In this document: positions 14,441-19,063 of the stretch, piece by piece | Position numbering within the stretch: the first letter of the stretch is position 1 | Layout: each line of letters opens with the position of its first letter | NCBI GenBank assembly: GCA_934631985.1 | Contig: CAKTYE010000050.1 | Location: forward strand, 1-19,063 | Direction of reading: 5' to 3' | DNA: 19,063 nucleotides | DNA from: an uncultured Clostridia bacterium | GTDB taxonomy: Bacteria > Bacillota > Clostridia > Christensenellales > Aristaeellaceae | The notes under the pieces: generated by a model | The model's input: the letters and a program-made list of their open reading frames with translations, nothing else | What the model was told of the DNA's origin: nothing | Databases searched by the model: none | Made by a program: the position numbers and the translations under genes

Positions 14441-14704
14441 ATGAGGGAATCAGCGCACGCTTCGCCCTTTGCAGCGCTTTCGCCGCAGGAGCAAAAGGAA
14501 CAGTGGATTTGGTGGCAGTGTCAGCACCCTGCCGCGGTGCAGGAAAAGCCGCTACAGCTCCCTGAAACGCCTGCCAGATCCGTAAATACACAGCCTGCTC
14601 CGTTGCCCACGCATCATGGGCAGTATCGGGCTGTACTGCATCGTATGCAGATAGCAGGACAGCATGCCAACGCTTATAAGGCTTGGCCTGAAGATACAAA
14701 CTGA
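14441..14704 (+). CDS. small protein of unknown function (87 residues)
   Basis: I do not recognise this protein. Support for a real gene is the SD AAGGGGGG 7 bases before ATG 14441 and a complete 87-codon frame on the strand opposite its neighbours. It has no signal peptide or membrane helix. It is rich in Gln, Pro, Ala and His, with an aromatic cluster WIWWQ near residue 22 and a more ordered basic end (YRAVLHRMQIAGQHANAYKA). Its start is divergent from the C39-like peptidase gene, and its last 31 bases overlap the 3' end of the kinase-like gene, so those two genes converge. A chance ORF cannot be excluded. Confidence 0.5.
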   Translation: MRESAHASPFAALSPQEQKEQWIWWQCQHPAAVQEKPLQLPETPARSVNTQPAPLPTHHGQYRAVLHRMQIAGQHANAYKAWPEDTN

Positions 14705-15753
14705 CCGCTTTCGCTGTTGAAACATACATCTGCATGGGATGGAATATCAAACGCCTGGAAATACTTTTCTTCCAAGGGAATCCATTCCTGTTCAAAGCGG
14801 CGGAGCATAGTTTCCCCATTGCGGCGAAGGATGCGCGTACGCTGCACATCGCCGGGAATGGTCAGAAAAATTTTAACATCATAGGGGAAACAGCCCGCAG
14901 GGTGGAGGCTGTAGGAACCCTCGACAATCCTCAGCGGTGCCTGCGGAAAAAGAACAGTTTCAGGCGACAGCTTGCCCGTGCGGCAGGAAAAAGGATGATA
15001 TGCAATATCCTTGCCCTTGGAAAGGGGAATCAGCACCTCGCTGGCGAAGCGCTCAATGTCCACATTGCCACCCGGCTGTGCAAGGCGCATCCGCGTCTTG
15101 CGCTCTGCCGGAAGGAAGAAATCATCCATGTGCGCTGCAGACGCGCCATACAGCTCTACAAGACGATCTGCAAGCTGACTTTTCCCAGCGCCGCTTCGCC
15201 CCTCAATGGCGAGCGTCAGGGGAGTCTTTTCCAGCAGGCGCTTTTCTACATAATCCAGCACAGGCATCCAGCGGGCGTATCGGCTTTCGATGACACGATA
15301 GGAGGGATGATAGGCCTTGCGATAAGCTTCCGAATGGCTGACGGCAGGCATTCCATCCGCTTCCCAACGGGTTAGGCAGGCATGCCAATCCTGCACAGAC
15401 ACGCCGTAATCAGTAGGATTCATGCTGCGGGCCGTATCCCGCAAAGCCAGCCGCGTGGCTTCGTCAGATGCTTTTGCAGAGGCAAGAAAGACCTTCAGGA
15501 TGCTTTCAGGGTGCAGTCCCGCAGCTTTTGCTGCTGCCAGGTGGAGACGGGCATATCCGCCGCCAATATCATCGACTAAGGGGAGGACATCGCTTGCAGG
15601 CGTTTCGGCCCACTCCTTCAGCAGACGCGCACGGGCTTGTTCCTCTGTTGGTGCAAAATGACCGCAGCCTAAATAGCGCTGATATAATAGCTTCAGTAAA
15701 TCCTCCGCACGCCAGGCATCCGCGTGGTGCGTATACTCCGTCAGCATTTCCAT
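14674..15753 (-). CDS. uridine kinase-like P-loop protein with extra N-terminal domain
   Basis: 359-residue two-part protein. Residues about 1-165 form an all-helical-looking domain I cannot name, with motifs LLKLLYQRYLGCGHF and DDIGGGYARLHLAAA. From about residue 170 a P-loop kinase of the uridine kinase/phosphoribulokinase type follows: Walker A G185-RSGAGKS192, HMDDFF at 208-213 (a substrate/metal-site motif of this family), PLRIVEGSYSLHP as the Walker-B-like strand, and an Arg-rich lid (RTRILRRNGETMLRRF). It probably phosphorylates a nucleoside, sugar or cofactor precursor; the substrate is unknown. Start ATG 15753 is 7 bases after AGGAGG. No terminator is visible at its 3' end, which overlaps the small plus-strand gene. 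Confidence 0.82.
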   Translation of the reverse strand: MEMLTEYTHHADAWRAEDLLKLLYQRYLGCGHFAPTEEQARARLLKEWAETPASDVLPLVDDIGGGYARLHLAAAKAAGLHPESILKVFLASAKASDEATRLALRDTARSMNPTDYGVSVQDWHACLTRWEADGMPAVSHSEAYRKAYHPSYRVIESRYARWMPVLDYVEKRLLEKTPLTLAIEGRSGAGKSQLADRLVELYGASAAHMDDFFLPAERKTRMRLAQPGGNVDIERFASEVLIPLSKGKDIAYHPFSCRTGKLSPETVLFPQAPLRIVEGSYSLHPAGCFPYDVKIFLTIPGDVQRTRILRRNGETMLRRFEQEWIPLEEKYFQAFDIPSHADVCFNSESGQFVSSGQAL

Positions 15754-15796
15754 GCTTGATCCTCCTGCAGCTGTGCAGCAAATGCTGCGCAATAGA

Positions 15797-15826
15797 TACA
15801 TACATAATTCTGCCTGAAGCTGTCAA
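15797..15826 (-). promoter_or_regulatory. probable promoter for the kinase-like gene
   Basis: On the minus strand, a perfect -35 TTGACA (15826-15821) is followed 18 bases later by TATGTA (15802-15797), a moderate -10. Transcription would start about 40 bases before the ATG. The leader can form a small hairpin, GCAGC(AAAT)GCTGC, at 15775-15788. Confidence 0.55.
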
Positions 15827-15851
15827 ATCCTCCCTTGAAAAGCAACCAGAA

Positions 15852-15893
15852 CAGAAACAACACAGGGCCGCTGTGATGAAAGCAGCGGCCCTG
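15852..15893 (-). terminator. intrinsic terminator of the peptidoglycan-binding protein gene
   Basis: A perfect 11-base GC-rich stem, CAGGGCCGCTG (15863-15873) with CAGCGGCCCTG (15883-15893), has a 9-base loop and is followed on the minus strand by TGTTGTTTCTG. It lies 14 bases beyond the stop codon of the minus-strand gene. Confidence 0.85.
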
Positions 15894-15906
15894 AAGGTTT
15901 ATTTGC

Positions 15907-17448
15907 TTATTGCAGGTCTGTCTTGGTTCCGGGATCGGGATCTGTTCCAGGATCTGTGGTCGGAGTAGCCGTAGGTGTTGCAGTCGGTGTCGCCGTCGGC
16001 GTAGCAGTAGGCGTAGCAGTAGGCGTTTCGGTCGGTGTGGCTGTAGGTGTTGCCGTGGGTGTAGCGGTAGGCGTCGCCGTAGGTACAGGCGTAGGCGTGG
16101 GCGCGGGATAGACAGGGCCGTCCTTGCCATAGAGCAGGATCAGCGTTGTGGTATCCGCAATACCCGTCACAGGAATGTTCTGTGCAGCCTGGAACTTCTC
16201 CACGGCAGCCTTGGTATTTGCACCAAAGGAGCCGTCAATGGTGCCGGGATCGTAGCCTGCGTTGCGCAGATACGTTTGCAGCAGCGTAACGCGAATGCCC
16301 TTCTTGCCACTCTTCAGCGTTGCAAAAGCGTCGTAGGAGGGAGCGCTCTTGGAATAGAGCTTTTCCAGTACGCTGGAGTTTGCATAGGTACGCTCTGTGT
16401 AGCCGGCATCACCCTGGAACAGGTTCAGCGCATAGAGTGTCGTATCGCCGAAGGAACCATCGACATTGCCGACAGGATAACCCAGCGCCGCCAACCGCTT
16501 CTGCATCTTTTTGACGCGGCTTCCTGTGTTGCCGTAGCGTACAGTAGCATAAGTGGTATTATCGCTGGAGGAGGGCTTCGTGGTGGGGCGAGCGGTCGGC
16601 TTCGCAGTTACACGGGGCGTTGCCGTTGCAGTCGCGACAGGGCGAGTAGCAGCAGGCGTCGCCGTTGCGGTAACGACCATCGTGGGCGTTCCGCTGACCA
16701 GGAAGTTGTCTACAGACGCACTCAGATGATATACACCATCCGCGTCTTGGCTGAAGCACAGCAGCTTGGAGCCAGCCAGCACACCCGCAACCGTGGTGTC
16801 GGGAGCTTCGGTGTAGTACTTATAAGAATTGTCAGACAGGCTGACAATGGTCATGGTATGGTCGGCGGCAACCATGACCACACCGTTTTCAGACACGTTC
16901 ATGGACAGCGCGCCCGCAACACCGGGGCCAACCTGCGTTGCCGTTGGGAGCGTTCCCGCTGCGGTATTCAGCGGGACAGACTTTAGCGTTGCGCCGCCGT
17001 TATCAAGGAAATACAGGTTCGTGCTGTTCGCACCAGCCATGACCACATTGTTAGCGACAACAATGGGCTGCGTCCCCGTGCCAACCAGCGACAGCACGCC
17101 GTTTTCCAGCGTGTAGGGCTGCTTCGCCGTCACAGCATCAATGGCATCCTGCGTTGCGCTGTTGGATAGCATTTCAACTGTCGTATTGGATTCATTCAGG
17201 TTGATGGCATACAGCTTGTTGTCCTGGGTCAGCAGAATGACCTGCGTGTCCGTCATGGAAAGCAGATCACGGCTGGGCTGTTCCAGCATCTTGGTCACGC
17301 CTGAGGGGAAAACGACATAGGTATAGTCGTTTTCGCCAATGTAGGCCGAGTAGCTTCCGTTGGACAGGTAACGCTCGGCATTCGCGCCCATGGCAAAGGC
17401 CGTGAGGCTTAAGGATAATGCCAGCGTCATGAGAAATTTCCGTTTCAT
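15907..17448 (-). CDS. exported protein with two peptidoglycan-binding domains and a TATP-repeat tail
   Basis: 513-residue cell-envelope protein. A signal peptide (residues 1-24, KRKFLMTLALSLSLTAFAMG) is followed by a region (25-255) of short beta-strand repeats like a beta-propeller (VILLTQDNKLYAINL, NNVVMAGANSTNLYFLDN, VVMVAADHTMTIVSLSD). A Thr/Pro/Ala linker (258-292) comes next, then two PG_binding_1 domains: 303-366 (GSRVKKMQKRLAALGYPVG, VDGSFGDTT) and 377-441 (IRVTLLQTYLRNAGYDPG, IDGSFGANTKAAVEKFQ). The tail (447-513) is almost pure TATP repeats, as in wall-spanning segments, and ends DPGTDPDPGTKTDLQ with no LPxTG motif. No catalytic domain is visible, so a wall-attached sensor or scaffold is more likely than an enzyme. 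ATG 17448 lies 11 bases after AGGAGG. Confidence 0.85.
   Translation of the reverse strand: MKRKFLMTLALSLSLTAFAMGANAERYLSNGSYSAYIGENDYTYVVFPSGVTKMLEQPSRDLLSMTDTQVILLTQDNKLYAINLNESNTTVEMLSNSATQDAIDAVTAKQPYTLENGVLSLVGTGTQPIVVANNVVMAGANSTNLYFLDNGGATLKSVPLNTAAGTLPTATQVGPGVAGALSMNVSENGVVMVAADHTMTIVSLSDNSYKYYTEAPDTTVAGVLAGSKLLCFSQDADGVYHLSASVDNFLVSGTPTMVVTATATPAATRPVATATATPRVTAKPTARPTTKPSSSDNTTYATVRYGNTGSRVKKMQKRLAALGYPVGNVDGSFGDTTLYALNLFQGDAGYTERTYANSSVLEKLYSKSAPSYDAFATLKSGKKGIRVTLLQTYLRNAGYDPGTIDGSFGANTKAAVEKFQAAQNIPVTGIADTTTLILLYGKDGPVYPAPTPTPVPTATPTATPTATPTATPTETPTATPTATPTATPTATPTATPTTDPGTDPDPGTKTDLQ
15961..16080 (-). repeat. 12-base tandem repeat encoding TATP units
   Basis: About ten tandem 12-base units (each coding Thr-Ala-Thr-Pro, one variant Thr-Glu-Thr-Pro) encode residues 457-496 of the exported protein. 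The copies differ mostly at third codon positions, so the repeat is old or selected at protein level, yet it remains a likely site of copy-number change. Confidence 0.85.
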
Positions 17449-17530
17449 GATGGATTCTTCCTCCTTTTCCCTTAGAGCGGCACCGTATCAAAGCATCTGC
17501 GATGCCACCCTTAGCAGAACACAACAACAT

Positions 17531-17559
17531 ATTATAAAGCGGTGCATCCGAAAATGCAA
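17531..17559 (-). promoter_or_regulatory. promoter for the peptidoglycan-binding protein gene
   Basis: On the minus strand, -35 TTGCAT (17559-17554), a 17-base spacer and a perfect -10 TATAAT (17536-17531) are visible. The predicted leader is about 75 bases. A 6-base palindrome, AAACCG(CATAC)CGGTTT, at 17580-17596 lies just upstream of the -35 and could be an operator. The rest of the 294-base gap to the next gene holds only the terminator of trhA. Confidence 0.7.
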
Positions 17560-17697
17560 AGGCTTTTTCCCACAGCAGGAAACCGCATACCGGTTTTGCG
17601 GCGGTGCCTGTAGGAACATGCTGCCTGCTCGCTTTCCATTTCACCCATTTAACGGGGGCCCTTGGGCTTTTCTTCCGCAAAAACAAAAACATTTTGC

Positions 17698-17724
17698 AAA
17701 AAAAATCCACCCTGTTCAGGCGGA
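17698..17724 (-). terminator. intrinsic terminator of lexA-trhA
   Basis: On the minus strand, TCCGCC (17724-17719), a 7-base loop and GGTGGA (17711-17706) form a 6-base stem with one G-T pair, followed directly by eight T (17705-17698). It lies about 20 bases after the trhA stop codon. Confidence 0.75.
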
Positions 17725-17742
17725 CAGAATAGGGAAGTCAGC

Positions 17743-18399
17743 TTACAAAACGTAAAGGTATATCGCCAGAAAATGCAGCACCGTGCCGCCAAGGCAGAAA
17801 AAGTGAAACACCGAATGGAAATACTTCACCTTGGAGCCAATGCCGTAAAGAATCGCGCCGACCGTGTAGACAACGCCGCCCCAAACCAGCAGGGAAATGC
17901 CGCCGGGGGCAAGGTTTTCGCTCAATGGTCGGAACGCCATTAAAATGGCCCAGCCCATCAGCAAGTAGCATGCAACAGAAATCTTGGAAAATTTCTTCAG
18001 GTCAATCGCATTCAGTGTAATGCCCAGGATCGCGATAGCCCACACACTGCCGAAAAGCCACCAACCGACTGTGCCACGCAGCGTTACAAGGGTAAAGGGC
18101 GTATAGGTTCCTGCAATCAGCAGAAAAATCGTGCAGTGGTCGATCACACGAAACACGCGCTTCGCTTTATTGACCTTGAGCGCATGATACAGACAACTCA
18201 TCAGGTACAGCAGCAGCATGGTTGCGCCAAAAATTGCGCTGGACACAACCTTCCACGGATCGCCGACGCTTTTCAAAATACACAGCACCGTTGCAACAAT
18301 GCCGAAAATTGCACCAACGCCATGAGAAATTGCGTTCAGCAGTTCCTCAGAAAGGGAATACTTCGGGATGGAAATACGATGGGGTTTCTGGTCGGTCAT
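17743..18399 (-). CDS. trhA: hemolysin III family membrane protein (TrhA/YqfA-like)
   Basis: Seven-helix membrane protein of the hemolysin III branch of the PAQR superfamily. Conserved polar residues of the putative zinc site are present: the S-x3-H motif in MSCLYHAL, D-H in RVIDHCTIFLL, and H-x3-H in YFHSVFHFF with a further H in GTVLHFL. The N-terminal cytoplasmic segment SLSEELLNAISHGVGA is typical. Length 218 residues is normal. In bacteria the family has been linked to membrane homeostasis and reported haemolytic activity; the exact role is unsettled. ATG 18399 is about 7 bases after AGAGG and 15 bases after the lexA stop, so it is probably co-transcribed with lexA and may be induced during SOS. 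The symbol is by family, not proven orthology. Confidence 0.9.
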   Translation of the reverse strand: MTDQKPHRISIPKYSLSEELLNAISHGVGAIFGIVATVLCILKSVGDPWKVVSSAIFGATMLLLYLMSCLYHALKVNKAKRVFRVIDHCTIFLLIAGTYTPFTLVTLRGTVGWWLFGSVWAIAILGITLNAIDLKKFSKISVACYLLMGWAILMAFRPLSENLAPGGISLLVWGGVVYTVGAILYGIGSKVKYFHSVFHFFCLGGTVLHFLAIYLYVL

Positions 18400-18414
18400 G
18401 CAAATACCTCTTGC

Positions 18415-19023
18415 TTACAGAATACGATACAGGGACACCACTTTACCAAGGATTGTAACTTCCTTTGTATAAATGGGTTCCATAGTGGGGTTTTCCGGCT
18501 GTAGACGGAAGTGCCCGTTCTCTTTATAGAAACGTTTGACGGTAGCGCTGTCCTCGATCATGGCAACGACAATATCGCCGTTATTAGCTTCCGGCTGCTT
18601 GCGCACCACGACATAGTCGCCGTCCATGATGCCTGCCTGGATCATGCTTTCACCCTTTACCAGCAGGATAAAGTGCGTGCCATCACCCAGCATGGCCTCA
18701 GGAATAGGAATATACTCTTCCACATTCTCCTCCGCCAGGATCGGCTGACCTGCCGTTACGCGACCGATCACCGGGATAGCAGTGGTTTGGTTGCGTACAA
18801 ACTGCGGGTCGCCAATGACCTCCATGGCGCGGGGCTTCATAGCATCGCGATGGAGTAGCCCCTTTTTTTCCAGGCGCATCAAATGTCCATGCACCGTTGA
18901 GGTGGACTTCAAACCTACCGCGTTGGCAATTTCCCGCACAGACGGCGGATAGCCCTTTGTCTGAATCTCCGATTTGATATATTCCAAAATACGCTGCTGA
19001 TTATCGCCGCGTGGACGCTGCAT
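18415..19023 (-). CDS. lexA: LexA repressor
   Basis: SOS-response repressor that cleaves itself when RecA filaments form on damaged DNA. The N-terminal winged helix is intact (ILEYIKSEIQTKGYPPSVRE, then KSTSTVHGHLMRLEKKGLLH). The cleavage site A-G is in GRVTAGQPI; the catalytic serine is in KGESM and the lysine in ATVKRFY of the S24 peptidase domain. Length 202 residues is typical. ATG 19023 follows AAGGTGGGG. It is first in an operon with trhA 15 bases downstream. Control by LexA itself is expected for the family, but most of the operator region would lie beyond the window edge. Confidence 0.97.
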   Translation of the reverse strand: MQRPRGDNQQRILEYIKSEIQTKGYPPSVREIANAVGLKSTSTVHGHLMRLEKKGLLHRDAMKPRAMEVIGDPQFVRNQTTAIPVIGRVTAGQPILAEENVEEYIPIPEAMLGDGTHFILLVKGESMIQAGIMDGDYVVVRKQPEANNGDIVVAMIEDSATVKRFYKENGHFRLQPENPTMEPIYTKEVTILGKVVSLYRIL

Positions 19024-19053
19024 AAAATCCCCACCTTCTGTGTACTTTTATTC

Positions 19054-19059
19054 AGTATA
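19054..19059 (-). promoter_or_regulatory. -10 box of the lexA promoter (partial)
   Basis: On the minus strand TATACT (19059-19054) is a good -10 about 30 bases upstream of the lexA start. The -35 and any LexA box would fall outside the window. Confidence 0.5.
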
Positions 19060-19063
19060 ACAT

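Noticed and set aside
14439..14849. Minus-strand ORF of 136 codons at the end of the kinase-like gene
   Set aside because: It overlaps the kinase-like coding sequence in another frame and lacks an SD; the plus-strand small gene explains the region better.
15910..16986. 358-codon plus-strand ORF opposite the peptidoglycan-binding gene
   Set aside because: Arg/Cys-rich antisense shadow of the TATP repeats and PG-binding domains; the VGVAVGVAV ORF at 15923-16111 is the same artefact in another frame.
17267..17710. 147-codon minus-strand ORF upstream of the peptidoglycan-binding gene
   Set aside because: It runs in another frame into that gene's signal-peptide region and covers its promoter and SD; no family features.

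Overview
The window is about 19 kb of bacterial chromosome from a low-to-mid GC Gram-positive organism, most likely an uncultured Clostridia-type Firmicute. The gene set supports this: a Bacillus-type PurR repressor, ScpA/ScpB, LexA, a sporulation-style DacF carboxypeptidase, strong AGGAGG-type ribosome binding sites, TTGACA/TATAAT promoters, and the purR - glmU-like - pth - mfd order that resembles the Bacillus subtilis purR-to-mfd region with yabJ, spoVG, prs and ctc missing. There are no RNA genes, CRISPR arrays, insertion sequences or prophage genes that I can recognise. Non-ATG starts (TTG several times, GTG, one apparent CTG) are frequent and usually sit behind well-placed Shine-Dalgarno (SD) sequences.

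Left block, plus strand (1-4.8 kb): the 3' part of a MATE transporter; a secreted D-Ala-D-Ala carboxypeptidase; then a promoter and an operon of a membrane M50 metalloprotease, scpA and scpB, closed by an intrinsic terminator. A minus-strand gene for an exported protein with an internally duplicated domain (4.8-5.9 kb) faces this operon and has its own TTGACA-17-TATCAT promoter.

Middle block, plus strand (6.1-12.4 kb): purR, a shortened GlmU-like nucleotidyltransferase, pth and mfd, ending at a long bidirectional terminator. These cover purine control, a nucleotide-sugar-type enzyme, rescue of stalled peptidyl-tRNA and transcription-coupled repair.

Right block, mostly minus strand (12.4-19 kb): an apparent three-gene operon (C39-like cysteine peptidase, LacX-type aldose 1-epimerase with a probable CTG start, Cys-rich DUF3795 protein); a small divergent plus-strand gene; a P-loop uridine-kinase-like protein fused to an N-terminal domain I cannot name; an exported peptidoglycan-binding protein with a TATP-repeat tail; and a lexA-trhA (hemolysin III) operon running in from the right edge.

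Most of the window is housekeeping. The items that most deserve a second look are the truncated, motif-altered GlmU; the non-canonical start of the epimerase; the kinase fusion; the duplicated exported protein; and crossing inverted repeats around the promoter of the M50/scpAB operon. I do not see a clear large undescribed system. The right-hand minus-strand cluster and its small divergent gene come closest.
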